A DNA stretch of 64,000 nucleotides from JBBDLF01 sp040879025 (GCA_040879025.1 JBBDLF010000035.1:16185-80184), one strand, 5' to 3'. Numbered from the stretch's first letter, positions 16,536 through 25,597 are shown. A program made the numbers and translations. Notes: a model not told the origin generated them from the letters alone.

Positions 16536-17720
16536 ATGCATAAAATCCAGCTGAAAAAAGGCCGGGAATCTTCTGTACTCCGCCACCATCCCTGGATTTT
16601 TTCCGGTGCGGTTCACAAACTCGACGGTGATCCCTCAGCAGGAGACCTTGTCAAAGTGATCAGCATGGGCGGCGCCGTGCTGGGCATTGGAGCCTACTCC
16701 CCGCAATCGCAGATTCGGGTTCGACTTTTCAGCTTTGCCGATGAAGTGGTGGACAATGAGTATCTGTCCGAAGCCGTCGGCAGGGCCATCGACAAGCGCA
16801 AGCATCTGGCTAATGAAAATTCCCGCTCCGCTTATCGCTTGATCTATGGAGAGTCTGATGGTCTGCCGGGCCTGGTAGTTGACCGCTATGGTGACTTTCT
16901 GGTCTGTCAGTTTCTGTTCGTCGGAATGGAGCGCTGCAAAAAGGTCATCGTGGAGATGCTGGCGAAACACACCGCGTGCCGGGGAATCTACGAGCGCTCC
17001 GATGTCGGGGTTCGCCAGAAGGAAGGCCTGGAGAAAATCGCCGGACCACTGTGGGGCGAAGTGCCTCCCGCGGAAATCATTATCGCCGAGAACGAACTGG
17101 AATTTGCCGTGGATGTCATCGGCGGGCAGAAAACCGGATTCTACCTTGACCAGGTGGACAATCGCGGCGAAGTGCAGCGGCTTTCCATGGGAAAACAGGT
17201 TCTGAATTGTTTCTCCTATACTGGCGGCTTTTCCGTGGCGGCATTACGGGGCGGCGCCGATCATGTAACCAGCCTCGACAGTTCGGCTCCCGCGCTGAAA
17301 ATGGCGGGGGAAAATGTAGAGCGTAACGGATTTTCTTGGGAACGCCACGAACTGGTCAACGGCAATGTTTTTGACCAGTTACGACAATATCAGGCTGATC
17401 ATCGGTTGTTTGACATGGTGGTGCTGGATCCGCCAAAACTCGCGGAAAATAAATCACAAGTGAACAAAGCGGCCAGAGCGTACAAAGATCTGGCGTTGCA
17501 GGCTGCCAGGCTGTTGCATCCGGGGGGTATTCTGGTGACGTTCTCCTGTTCGGGAGGCATTGATCTTAACCTGTTCCAGAAAATAACCGCGGACGCCCTG
17601 CTTGATGCGCGCTGCGCGGGTGAAGTGATCCGTTATCTGCACCAGAGTGAGGATCACCCTGTGGCGCTTGGGTTCCCCGAAAGCCAGTACCTGAAAGGGC
17701 TGGTGTGCCGCGTTTTCTGA
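16536..17720 (+). CDS. rlmI: 23S rRNA m5C1962 methyltransferase RlmI-like
   Basis: A 394-residue cytoplasmic enzyme with an N-terminal PUA domain (LKKGRESSVLRHHPWIFSGAV), an EEHUD-like middle region (SDGLPGLVVDRYGDFLVCQF) and a C-terminal Rossmann methyltransferase domain. SAM motifs: VLNCFSYTGGFSVAAL (motif I), LDSSAPALKMA, then MVVLDPPKLAENK (motif IV, DPPK) and LVTFSCSGG with the catalytic Cys. This matches RlmI/YccW, which methylates C1962 of 23S rRNA, in both size and domain order (E. coli 396 residues). It is a single gene flanked by non-coding spacers of about 145 bases. Confidence 0.92.
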   Translation: MHKIQLKKGRESSVLRHHPWIFSGAVHKLDGDPSAGDLVKVISMGGAVLGIGAYSPQSQIRVRLFSFADEVVDNEYLSEAVGRAIDKRKHLANENSRSAYRLIYGESDGLPGLVVDRYGDFLVCQFLFVGMERCKKVIVEMLAKHTACRGIYERSDVGVRQKEGLEKIAGPLWGEVPPAEIIIAENELEFAVDVIGGQKTGFYLDQVDNRGEVQRLSMGKQVLNCFSYTGGFSVAALRGGADHVTSLDSSAPALKMAGENVERNGFSWERHELVNGNVFDQLRQYQADHRLFDMVVLDPPKLAENKSQVNKAARAYKDLALQAARLLHPGGILVTFSCSGGIDLNLFQKITADALLDARCAGEVIRYLHQSEDHPVALGFPESQYLKGLVCRVF

Positions 17721-17865
17721 GCGATTTGCCGCGTTTATCGGCTGAACGTGGGGAATCAATCGATTTATTCCCTTCTCTTTCCCGTTTGTGCCCTGTTAGG
17801 CAGTGACATTTCACTCGCAGTGTGCGAAATTTACGCCCTTCGTGTAACGGCATAAGGTAAGCGAT

Positions 17866-18375
17866 ATGAACAAGATACTTCCTCTGATCGCCGCGCTGGC
17901 CCTGGCAGTATTTTCCGGGTCTGTGCTGGCCAAGGGAAAAGGCGTGGGCAACGCGGACTTTGAACGCAAAGGCAATGGCTATGGCCACTGCAAAGCGATA
18001 GGCAAGGGACATCACAAAGACAAACACCATGGCTGGAGCCATGAAAACTGTGACGATGAACCGGTGGTGGAGCCGGAACCGACCTGTGTCTCTGACGTGG
18101 AGACCCTCGCGCACCAGTTCTCCAGCGGACCCGAGGGCGAGTCCTATACCGCGGAATTGACTCACATTGGTGTGGTATGTTCGCTGGATGAAGGGGCATT
18201 CTATGAATTGCCGGCACTGGTTGATGACGGCACACGTGAATGTCTGGTTGACTACGAAATCTCCCTGGTCGCCTCCGATCCGGGATCCTATTGGGAAGAT
18301 GAGGAAAGTCACGGCTACGACATCAACATCACCCAACGATGCGACTCTGTGGAAGAGCCTGGACTGCCGGATTAG
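17866..18375 (+). CDS. Small secreted His-rich protein of unknown function
   Basis: A 169-residue protein with a signal peptide (LIAALALAVFSGSVLA-KG). The mature N-terminus is rich in Lys, Gly and His, with GHHKDKHHGWSHEN as a possible metal-binding segment, followed by an acidic linker VVEPEPT and a domain with several cysteines (CVSDVE, VVCSLDE, RECLVDY, TQRCDS) that could form two disulphides. I do not recognise the family. AAGG lies 8 bases before ATG 17866. It stands alone between rlmI and a probable terminator. Confidence 0.7.
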   Translation: MNKILPLIAALALAVFSGSVLAKGKGVGNADFERKGNGYGHCKAIGKGHHKDKHHGWSHENCDDEPVVEPEPTCVSDVETLAHQFSSGPEGESYTAELTHIGVVCSLDEGAFYELPALVDDGTRECLVDYEISLVASDPGSYWEDEESHGYDINITQRCDSVEEPGLPD

Positions 18376-18399
18376 GGTCGCCTGGCACTGACGACTTGT

Positions 18400-18437
18400 A
18401 GCGAGGCCGGCTCAAAACCCCCAGTCTGCCTCGCTTT
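18400..18437 (+). terminator. Probable terminator hairpin
   Basis: AGCGAGGC and GCCTCGCT form an 8-base stem around a 20-base loop and run into TTTCCCC. It sits 25 bases after the His-rich protein's stop. The large loop lowers confidence. Confidence 0.45.
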
Positions 18438-18628
18438 CCCCGCCCGCTGAACCCATTGCCCCCTGATTCAAGCCTCCCACGATTTGTAACATTGTTTCGT
18501 TTGAGCCGCGCGAAAATCTGTGTATACAATGATTTCCCCTTGAGTCCGGCCGTTGCCGGGGTCTGCGGAGGAAAACGGATGATAATCGACAAGAAATGCA
18601 AGCACGAGCTTGCTCGCCAGGAGTGAAG

Positions 18629-19648
18629 ATGTCCAACTCTAGAAATTTAGGTGCTTTATTCGTCAGTACACTGTCTCTGCTGATGTTCACCCACCAGGCT
18701 GTCGCGCAGAACCATGCGCCTGATCTGTGGCATACCGACAACGAATGGGCCGAGGAGCCTCCAGGCCGCGAATGGGGGGCCACCAGCGCCGTTTATCCCG
18801 ATATCGACGGTGTTCACATCTGGGTCGGTGAGCGCTGCGGTGCCAACGGCAACTGCCTCGACACGCCTGAACTCGACCCCGTATTGAAGTTCAATGCCGA
18901 CGGTGAAGTGGTGCAAAGTTTCGGCCGCGGTCTCATCGTCTGGCCTCACGGCATTCATGTGGACCCCCAGGGAAATATCTGGGTGGCCGATGCCCGCGGA
19001 GACGACATGCGGATGAAGGGACATCAGGTACACAAGTTCAGCCCGGACGGTGAACTGCTTCTGAGTCTGGGAACCGCCGGCGTGGCCGGGGAAGGTCGAA
19101 ACGTATTCGATCAGCCCTGCGATGTGCTGGTTGCACCCAATGGGGACATCTTTGTGGCGGATGGCCATTCTGCGGAAGGCAATAACCGGATCGTGAAGTA
19201 CAACAGCAACGGGGAATATCAGATGGAGTGGGGCGAGACGGGCTCCAATCCTGGCCAGTTCCGCACACCGCATGGCTTGGCCATGGACTCCGAAGGTCTG
19301 CTCTATGTCGGCGACCGCAGTAACCGGCGGGTTCAGGTTTTCGATCAGGACGGCAACTTTGTCACAGACTACTACCAGTTCGGTCGACCGAGTGGTGTGT
19401 TCATTGATAAAAATGACCACATCTATGTAGCTGATTCCGAGTCACGTGAAGGCTCCAATCCAGGCTACCGCCGCGGCATCCGGGTGGCGGAAATTGAAGG
19501 CGGCGCCTTTGTCTACGGGTTTATTGATGATCCGCTGGAAGTGCCTGCAGGCACCAGTGCCGCTGAAGGGGTTGCGGTGGATGACGCCGGCAATATCTAC
19601 GGCGCTGAAGTAGGGCCCCGGCAGTTGGTGAAATATACACGCAGGTAA
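18629..19648 (+). CDS. Secreted NHL-repeat protein, PAL-like propeller with altered active site
   Basis: A 339-residue exported six-bladed NHL propeller. After a signal peptide ending near AVAQN, NHL blades can be followed: WPHGIHVDPQGNIWVAD, PCDVLVAPNGDIFVAD, TPHGLAMDSEGLLYVGD, RPSGVFIDKNDHIYVAD and AEGVAVDDAGNIYGAE. The fold and order are those of peptidyl-alpha-hydroxyglycine alpha-amidating lyase (PAL). Compared with PAL, Arg in VGERCG and His in WPHGI and TPHGL are kept, but the catalytic Tyr position reads DGH and the third zinc His position reads AAEG. Canonical PAL activity is therefore unlikely, and it may bind another ligand. ATG 18629 follows CAGGAG. Compare the protein at 23342, which keeps all of these residues. 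Confidence 0.8.
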   Translation: MSNSRNLGALFVSTLSLLMFTHQAVAQNHAPDLWHTDNEWAEEPPGREWGATSAVYPDIDGVHIWVGERCGANGNCLDTPELDPVLKFNADGEVVQSFGRGLIVWPHGIHVDPQGNIWVADARGDDMRMKGHQVHKFSPDGELLLSLGTAGVAGEGRNVFDQPCDVLVAPNGDIFVADGHSAEGNNRIVKYNSNGEYQMEWGETGSNPGQFRTPHGLAMDSEGLLYVGDRSNRRVQVFDQDGNFVTDYYQFGRPSGVFIDKNDHIYVADSESREGSNPGYRRGIRVAEIEGGAFVYGFIDDPLEVPAGTSAAEGVAVDDAGNIYGAEVGPRQLVKYTRR

Positions 19649-19768
19649 GACAGGCAAGGTGCCCACCGGATGATGCCCGTCAACAGGGTATCCCGAAACC
19701 CAATCAAGGTACCTGGAGATTGCGGTCAGGCCGGGCTTCCGGTTTGACCGGCTTCCTCTGCGGTCCGT

Positions 19769-20578
19769 CTACCTTTCACAATCAGGAACAAATCCCCGCG
19801 CCATTGCCGACTCCCTGAGGGCCTGGGCGGGTTCCATCAATCGTCGAAGATCACCGATACGTGTCTCTGGGGACGGATGGGTGGAAATAAACTCCGGCGG
19901 TCTTGAGCCTCCTTGGGAATTCATGTTGACCCACAGCTTGATGCTTTGCTCGGGATCGAACCCCGCTCGAGCCATCAGCATGACGCCGACCGTATCCGCC
20001 TCGCTTTCCTGGGCCCGGCCGAAAGGCCGCATCAACCCCAGTTCCGTCGCAAGATCAACCGCACCCATTGTCGAGCCCGGTACGCCCAGTACTTGGGCCA
20101 CCACGAATCCGACATCGCGCAGGGTCGAGCGGCTGGCTCGCTCATTACTGTGGCGGGCCAGTACATGTCCCACTTCATGCGCTATGACAGCACCCAGCTG
20201 GTGTTGATTTTCAGCAACGTCCAGCAGTCCGGTAAATACGCCCATTTTGCCGCCTGGCAACGCGAAGGCATTGGCGCTGCTGTCTTCAAAAAGAGTGGCT
20301 TCCCAGACATATTCACCCTTTTCCTCCTCGCTCAGGGCGGCGACGATATAACCTGTCACGCACTGGACGAATTCGTTGTGGCGGCGGTTGCTGGAGACGG
20401 GCATTTCCTGTCGCATTTGCTGATAGGCCTGGGTACCCATCTGGGCCATCTCCTGCTCTGAATAGAGCACGACCTGGCGCCGCTCTGTGGGTGAGGTCGC
20501 GCAGGCGCCGAGGACACAGAACAAAATGGCAGGACCGATCTTGCAAACTGGCAGGCGTAAGGCAGGCATGAGTGTCAT
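19769..20578 (-). CDS. M48-family zinc metalloprotease lipoprotein (LoiP/YcaL-like)
   Basis: A 269-residue protein with a lipobox (FCVLGAC) at the N-terminus, so probably a membrane lipoprotein facing the periplasm. The zinc site is VIAHEVGHVLARHSNE (HExxH) with the third ligand in AQESEADTVGVMLMARAGFDP, and the conserved STHPSPETRIGDL follows. NAFALPGGKMGVFTGLL is the usual M48 substrate-strand region. Similar proteins take part in outer-membrane protein quality control. It is downstream of, and on the same strand as, the gene at 20749-21351, with 170 bases between them. Confidence 0.88.
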   Translation of the reverse strand: MTLMPALRLPVCKIGPAILFCVLGACATSPTERRQVVLYSEQEMAQMGTQAYQQMRQEMPVSSNRRHNEFVQCVTGYIVAALSEEEKGEYVWEATLFEDSSANAFALPGGKMGVFTGLLDVAENQHQLGAVIAHEVGHVLARHSNERASRSTLRDVGFVVAQVLGVPGSTMGAVDLATELGLMRPFGRAQESEADTVGVMLMARAGFDPEQSIKLWVNMNSQGGSRPPEFISTHPSPETRIGDLRRLMEPAQALRESAMARGFVPDCER

Positions 20579-20748
20579 CTCCCGGTCAAGGCATCGCAGG
20601 CGTTTCCGGAGCGCAGGGGACCGCGCCGGAAGCCGCAGTGCATATTAACGCCAAACGCCGGAAAAGTCTCAACGGGCGGGAGGTCAGGCGCGTGGCGTGG
20701 TGTCTTCCCGGCATTCGGATCAACACAAATATCCGGTCCAGCCTGTTC

Positions 20749-21351
20749 TCAGAAGTCGCATTGCCGGGCATCAACCTGAACACGGATCTCTGTACCCCCG
20801 CTGTCGACACTGCGTTCAAAGCAGTTACCTTCAAGGTCACGCAACAGGCTTCGGCGAACAGGAGTTGGCGAGACGGTGGCCGTGCGCGCCGGCTGTTCCA
20901 CATAAACCGTATCCCGTGTCACCACCGGTGCAGGTCTTACATAGCGGACAGTCTCGTGGCGGACGGTTCGCGTCGGGTAGTGAGAAGAAGAAAGCAGGGA
21001 GCCAAGTACCAGCCCGCCCAAAAAACTGCCTGAGGAATGCGAGTCGTGGCGCGCATACCGGTGTCGCGAAGGGTAACTGTGACTGTAGCGATTGTAATAA
21101 CTGTTGAATGAAAACCTGAACGAGCTGTTGCTGCGCCGGTGCCTGTCGTAGCGGCGGGGAAAATGGTACGAGTTGCGTTGCCAGCTTCGGCCGCGGTCAT
21201 AGTGACGGCGGAATCCCCGGTCGTGTCTCCAGCTTGAACCCGCGCTCCAGCCCGAGCCCCAGCCATCGTGGCGGCGGCCATCGGCAAGGGCCGTCTGGCT
21301 GAACATCAGGCTGGCGATCAAGGCAAGTCCGAGATACAGTAGCTTATTCAT
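20749..21351 (-). CDS. Secreted Arg/Ser/Tyr/His-rich low-complexity protein
   Basis: A 200-residue protein with a clear signal peptide (LYLGLALIASLMFSQTALA-DG). The mature part is strongly biased: residues 25-110 are rich in Arg, His, Ser and Tyr (FRRHYDRGRSW, HRRSNSSFRFSFNSYYNRY), followed by a Gly/Leu hydrophobic stretch SFLGGLVLGSLLSS that resembles a glycine-zipper, and a C-terminal segment with LEGNCFERSVDSGG and QCDF. Proteins of this type are widespread but uncharacterised in gammaproteobacteria. ATG 21351 is where the signal peptide begins; a longer reading to 21471 would overlap the divergent pirin promoter. Function unknown. Confidence 0.7.
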   Translation of the reverse strand: MNKLLYLGLALIASLMFSQTALADGRRHDGWGSGWSAGSSWRHDRGFRRHYDRGRSWQRNSYHFPRRYDRHRRSNSSFRFSFNSYYNRYSHSYPSRHRYARHDSHSSGSFLGGLVLGSLLSSSHYPTRTVRHETVRYVRPAPVVTRDTVYVEQPARTATVSPTPVRRSLLRDLEGNCFERSVDSGGTEIRVQVDARQCDF

Positions 21352-21457
21352 GACAGGCTCCGTTGGCGTAGGTGGCACTCCAAGTCTACCCCGGGGGAAT
21401 GAATGCAAGCTTAACGATTTGGCACGATTCCGGTGGGTATTTGAGAGTGGAGCATTT

Positions 21458-22351
21458 ATGACGGAAGGCACCAGGCCAGAGCACAGGCAATCCAGGTCTG
21501 TGGAGGAAATTCTGACAGCGAAACCCGCCTCGGACGGCGACGGCGTTCGTTTGTTACGCGTATTCGGGGGCGGCGATCTTTCCCGCTTTGATCCCTTCCT
21601 GATGCTGGACGAATTCGGTTCCGCCGAAGCGCAGGATTACATCGGCGGGTTTCCGTCCCACCCCCATCGCGGTTTTGAAACGGTAACCTACATGCTGGAA
21701 GGCTCGATGGAACACCGCGACCATATGGACAATATTGGACTTCTGGAACCCGGAGACGTGCAATGGATGAAAGCCGGTTCCGGCGTTATCCATTCTGAAA
21801 TGCCCAGACAGCAACAGGGGCGGATGCGTGGATTTCAGCTCTGGTTGAACCTGCCGGCGGCGGAAAAAATGACACCCGCCACCTATCAGGATATTCCGGC
21901 AGCGGATATTCCCCGGTACCCGGCCGATAAGGGTGCCGTCAAGGCCATTGCCGGAGAGACAGCCGTAAACGGCGCGGGTGTGACCGGCGCCGTAACCGGG
22001 CTTTCCACCGATCCGGTTTATCTTGATATACAACTGCCGGCTTCTGCCGGGCAAAAAAACAACGAATTACGGTTTCGGATAAAGGACGGTTATACCGCGC
22101 TTGTGTACGTTTACGATGGGAAGGTTGCAGTGGGTGAGGAATCCGTCAGTATCGCCGTACAACAACTGGCAAGACTGTCCCGCCAGGGTGACGTGCTGGT
22201 GAGCGGGAGCGATGTCCGTTTTTTATTGATCGCCGGCAAGCCGATAGGGGAGCCCATCGTGCAGTACGGTCCGTTTGTGATGAATACCCGGGAAGAAGTG
22301 AATTTGGCGCTGAGAGAGTACCGCGACGGCACACTGGTATCACCCCGGTAG
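21458..22351 (+). CDS. Pirin-family cupin protein
   Basis: A 297-residue bicupin. The N-terminal cupin has the pirin iron site HPHRGFETVTYMLEG, with the further ligands in SGVIHSEMP, and SVEEILTAKP with RVFGGGDLSRFDPFLMLDEF is the characteristic pirin opening. Bacterial pirins include quercetin 2,3-dioxygenases and redox-responsive regulators of pyruvate metabolism; which applies here is not readable. GGAG lies 5 bases before ATG 21458. It is divergent from the Arg-rich secreted protein, and its 3' end overlaps the convergent HAD gene by 12 bases. Confidence 0.9.
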   Translation: MTEGTRPEHRQSRSVEEILTAKPASDGDGVRLLRVFGGGDLSRFDPFLMLDEFGSAEAQDYIGGFPSHPHRGFETVTYMLEGSMEHRDHMDNIGLLEPGDVQWMKAGSGVIHSEMPRQQQGRMRGFQLWLNLPAAEKMTPATYQDIPAADIPRYPADKGAVKAIAGETAVNGAGVTGAVTGLSTDPVYLDIQLPASAGQKNNELRFRIKDGYTALVYVYDGKVAVGEESVSIAVQQLARLSRQGDVLVSGSDVRFLLIAGKPIGEPIVQYGPFVMNTREEVNLALREYRDGTLVSPR

Positions 22352-23140
22352 GTTGAGCAGATCAGGCAGGTCCGCCACGGAATCGAGCGTTGCAAAGGGT
22401 GTAATTCCCGAATTCTCCGCAGTTTCCCGGCGGTATTTGCCGGTTTTGACCAATGCCGCTTTCAACCCCGCAGCCTGCCCGCCACCGATATCATTATCAA
22501 TGTCATCGCCAATGACGAGTACTTTGTGGGCCTCGACGCCCAGATGCCGAGCGGCAAGTTGAAAAAAAGCCTGGCTGGGTTTACCGATAATAATTGCCTG
22601 TTTGCCGCTTACAAACTCCAGTCCGGCAACAAAGGCACCGATATCCATTTGCAAACCGTTTTTTACTTGCCAGTACTTGTTTTTATGCATTGCAATCAGC
22701 TCGGCACCACCCATCAGCTCGTTAAACACCCTGTTCAATAACACGTAGTTCCAGGCTGCCCCGATATCGCCAACAACCACATAATCCGGTTGCGGGCTGT
22801 CCTGTCTGAAAGCGGCGAATTCCGGTTTGGCGGCATCGTGTATCAGGAAATGAACGGCAGGGTCGCCCGGGACCTCGCGCAGGAAATCACGGGTGGCGCT
22901 GACCGCGCTGAAAATATCCCGTGCCTGTATCCGAAATCCCAGCGTCTTGAGTTTAACTGCGACATCCGTCGCGGTCTTGGTTGAGGTGTTGGTAATGAAA
23001 CGGCAGGGAATCTTCGCCCGGCGAATTTTGCCCAGAGTTTCCAGCGCTCCGGGTATGACGTCGTTGCCTACGTAGAGAACGCCGTCGAGATCAAACAGTA
23101 ACCCGTGGATTTCACGATTGCTGGTCATGGCAGTTTCCAT
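22340..23140 (-). CDS. HAD-IIA phosphatase, LHPP-like
   Basis: A 266-residue cytoplasmic HAD hydrolase. Motif I is LLFDLDGVLYVGN, motif II ITNTSTKT, the motif III Lys lies in IIGKPSQAFF, and motif IV is VLVIGDDIDNDIGGGQAAGLK. The C2 cap between motifs II and III and the TNTSTKT string are typical of the LHPP (phospholysine/phosphohistidine pyrophosphatase) and NagD branch. The substrate is not determinable, but small phosphorylated metabolites or phosphoramidates are family precedents. It overlaps the end of the pirin gene and is divergent from the PAL-like gene across 201 bases. ATG 23140 or ATG 23128 could be the start. Confidence 0.85.
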   Translation of the reverse strand: METAMTSNREIHGLLFDLDGVLYVGNDVIPGALETLGKIRRAKIPCRFITNTSTKTATDVAVKLKTLGFRIQARDIFSAVSATRDFLREVPGDPAVHFLIHDAAKPEFAAFRQDSPQPDYVVVGDIGAAWNYVLLNRVFNELMGGAELIAMHKNKYWQVKNGLQMDIGAFVAGLEFVSGKQAIIIGKPSQAFFQLAARHLGVEAHKVLVIGDDIDNDIGGGQAAGLKAALVKTGKYRRETAENSGITPFATLDSVADLPDLLNLPG

Positions 23141-23341
23141 GATAAGGGACCATGGCGCCGGAGTACACGGGAACTGTTACAGCAGCAGCTTATCGGGCGC
23201 GCAAAAACGAACGTTTGTCCGGCGTGTCGGCGAACCGCTTCCCATTGGAGTGTCGCCGGAAAGGTCGTTCACAAACGCTTCCGACAGGCATATACTCGGT
23301 AACGCAGCTATCGGAATGACTTAAAATAACAGGACATCACT

Positions 23342-24529
23342 ATGAAAAAGCAACCGAAGCGAATCATCTATGTCAGCCTGGCGCTGAGCCTGCTTCTTGT
23401 GTTGGGTGTTGGACAAAACTTCCTGCAGGAATCCGCCGTCGCGGTTAACAACGATCGTCTGGCGCCGGAGTTTATCGTCGATCCGTTCTGGCCGCAGCCC
23501 CTCCCCAACAAATGGGTGCTGGGACGCGCCATTGGTGTCGCCATCGATGAGCGCGACCATATTTTCATTGTTCATCGCGACCAGGACAGTATGTTCATGA
23601 GCCAGGAGATTGCGCTGGACTCCGGTCGGGCTGAATGCTGTACCGCCGCGCCACCGATTCTGGAATTTGATATTGAAGGCAACCTGGTGAACGGCTGGGG
23701 AGGCCCGGGAGAAGGCTATACCTGGCCAGAATCCAACCATGGCATCGACATTGCTCCGAATGGCGATGTCTGGATCGGGGGTAATGGGGGAGGAGATTCC
23801 CATGTACTGGTGTTTACCCGCGACGGGCAGTTTGTCCGTGAAATTGGTACACCGGGAGAGCCCGTCGACAGCAACAGCACCACCCACTTCAGCCGGGTCG
23901 CCGAGATTGCGATTGATGCATCAGCCAACGAAGCCTACTTTGCCGATGGCTACGGCAACAAACGGGTCGCCGTGGTGGATGTGGCGACAGGCGATTTCAA
24001 GCGTTACTGGGGTGCTTACGGCAACCGTCCGTCAGATGACCGGGTAACCTATACTCCCGGTGAGCCCTTGCCGCAGCAGTTTGTGGGTCCGGTTCACTGT
24101 GCCGAACCTTCCAATGACGGCCTGGTTTATGTGTGCGACCGTGGTGCCGACCGTATTCAGGTGTTTCGTCCTGACGGCACCTACGTCAAGGAAGGGCTGA
24201 TCGCGCCGATGACTTTGTCCGGTTCAACCTGGGATATCACATTCTCGCGTGATCCGGAGCAGGAATTTATTTATGTCGCCGACGGTTCAAACATGAAAGT
24301 CTATATTGTTGAGCGGGAATCTCTCGAAGTACTGGCGGAATTCGGTGATGGCGGCAGGCAACCCGGCTTGTTCTTCGCGCCCCACAGTATCGTCACCGAC
24401 TCCCAGGGCAACATCTACACCACGGAAACCTACGAAGGCAAACGTGTGCAGAAATTCCTGAACCAGGGACTCAAGCCGGTCAACACACTGCGTGATGGCG
24501 CGCCCTGGCCTCATGGCGAAATACATTAA
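23342..24529 (+). CDS. Peptidyl-alpha-hydroxyglycine alpha-amidating lyase-like NHL protein, active-site set complete
   Basis: A 395-residue exported NHL propeller with an N-terminal signal or anchor helix (residues 8-24). It aligns by eye with the lyase half (PAL) of animal peptide-amidating monooxygenase. Arg in IFIVHRD (R79) matches R533 of rat PAL, H133 in NHGIDI matches H585, Y204 in FADGYGNKR matches Y654 of the SDGY motif, H252 in PVHCAEP matches H690, and H348 in APHSIV matches H786. The spacings (54, 71, 48, 96) are close to those of PAL (52, 69, 36, 96). PAL cleaves alpha-hydroxyglycine peptides into amide and glyoxylate. Bacterial relatives are mostly unstudied, so the substrate is open. 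An AECCTAAPP insertion is unusual. Confidence 0.8.
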   Translation: MKKQPKRIIYVSLALSLLLVLGVGQNFLQESAVAVNNDRLAPEFIVDPFWPQPLPNKWVLGRAIGVAIDERDHIFIVHRDQDSMFMSQEIALDSGRAECCTAAPPILEFDIEGNLVNGWGGPGEGYTWPESNHGIDIAPNGDVWIGGNGGGDSHVLVFTRDGQFVREIGTPGEPVDSNSTTHFSRVAEIAIDASANEAYFADGYGNKRVAVVDVATGDFKRYWGAYGNRPSDDRVTYTPGEPLPQQFVGPVHCAEPSNDGLVYVCDRGADRIQVFRPDGTYVKEGLIAPMTLSGSTWDITFSRDPEQEFIYVADGSNMKVYIVERESLEVLAEFGDGGRQPGLFFAPHSIVTDSQGNIYTTETYEGKRVQKFLNQGLKPVNTLRDGAPWPHGEIH

Positions 24530-24854
24530 GGACACGGCCGCTTAACAACGTACCTGCGCCGCCTCCCTGCGATTTGCCACGATCAGTAGGGAGTTTCCGC
24601 TGCTTTGAGTTTCATGTTTGAAGCAGCCCTGGTCCGGTACCCTTGCCTGGAGCGGCTCGGCTTGAGCCGTGGATAAACGCGGGTTTCCCTCCATTCCCTT
24701 ATTCCGTGGTCAGTTGATTGCCAGTCATTATCACCTGTTTAGGGGATTCGTCTCCCCATTAGCATTGCTATGTTTCCCGACACTCAGGTCCGCTCGATAA
24801 TTGACAGCATCCTGAGTTGAAAATCCAATTCGGGCTACTTTGAGGAGATTAAAA
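24530..24854. other. 325-base non-coding spacer with a dyad
   Basis: No convincing gene is seen. A weak hairpin, CGGCTC-GGCTT-GAGCCG, lies near 24653. A 7-base dyad, ACTCAGG (24782-24788) and CCTGAGT (24811-24817), brackets a TTGACA at 24801-24806 that could be a -35 element for the secreted protein starting at 24855. No good -10 is found at 16-18 bases. Confidence 0.35.
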
Positions 24855-25469
24855 ATGAAAATAAAAATTATTGCGCTGGCTACCTGCGCCATGTTGTTCG
24901 GTGGCGCAACGGTGAGCGCCCAACCGGGTAATTCCAATAGTCAGGCCGGGGGGTTGCCCGCACTGGCGCTGGAAGTGGCGGAACTCCGGGCGTTGGTTGA
25001 ACAACTCCAGGGTCAGGTTGGGGAACCTTCCTATGCTGGATCCTATGTAGTGAATATCTTTGAAAACGGGATATTCGGCTGCGGAACGGGCAATGATCCT
25101 GCCAGTGTGATCGGTACACCGGCATTTCTTGCCTATCTCCAGAGACAGGCTATTTCATCCACTTCACAAAGCAGCACCATAGCCAGTGCCATTTCTGATG
25201 GTATGACGCTGAGTGTTTTTTCTCATTATCGCATTCGGCAGGAATTGCGACTGAGCGGTACTTTTGAAACAGATGTGCCTTACGACGAGGGCTTTGATGT
25301 TGCGATTGGACCTGGAGGTGAGTTGAGTCTGGATGCAGGTGAAGATGTTGTCTTCGAAGGTCAAATGTCAGATGACGGCAGCACGTTTATTATTGCTGTG
25401 GCAGGTCAGTTCGAAGAAGAAGATTGTGCCGATGCCTTTACGGTTTCAGCGGTGGGTGTGCGCAAGTAA
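24855..25469 (+). CDS. Small secreted protein of unknown function
   Basis: A 204-residue protein with a signal peptide (IIALATCAMLFGGATVSA-QP). The mature N-terminus has a short heptad-like helix LALEVAELRALVEQLQGQVG that may be a coiled coil. A beta-rich domain with two cysteines (GIFGCGTGN and EEDCADAFT) follows. I do not recognise the family. GAGGAG lies 8 bases before ATG 24855. The codon use is less GC-rich by eye than in the genes to the left, as is that of the next several genes. Its stop is 51 bases before the first copy of the transposase-flanking repeats, and a similar-sized secreted protein is encoded on the far side of the transposase. Confidence 0.65.
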   Translation: MKIKIIALATCAMLFGGATVSAQPGNSNSQAGGLPALALEVAELRALVEQLQGQVGEPSYAGSYVVNIFENGIFGCGTGNDPASVIGTPAFLAYLQRQAISSTSQSSTIASAISDGMTLSVFSHYRIRQELRLSGTFETDVPYDEGFDVAIGPGGELSLDAGEDVVFEGQMSDDGSTFIIAVAGQFEEEDCADAFTVSAVGVRK

Positions 25470-25519
25470 CTACTCACATCTTGCACACACATGTTCGACA
25501 TGTTGGGCACATGTTGGGA

Positions 25520-25597
25520 GGCACATGTTGGGACACCCACTCAAAGGCACATGTTGGGACACCCACTCAAAGGCACATGTTGGGACACCCACTCAAA
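25520..25597 (+). repeat. Three perfect tandem 26-base repeats (left REP array)
   Basis: Identical units start at 25520, 25546 and 25572. Each begins GGCACATGTTGGGACA and ends CCCACTCAAA. Degenerate partial units with CACATGTTGGG precede them from about 25485. The GGGACACCCACTC core is the reverse complement of the right-hand array. Confidence 0.9.

Noticed and set aside
20572..21107. Plus-strand open frames opposite the M48 and Arg-rich genes
   Set aside because: They lack recognisable domains and mirror the biased codons of the real minus-strand genes, which have signal peptides and motifs.
25520..25597. Tandem repeats as a CRISPR array
   Set aside because: The 26-base units are contiguous with no spacers, and no cas genes are present.
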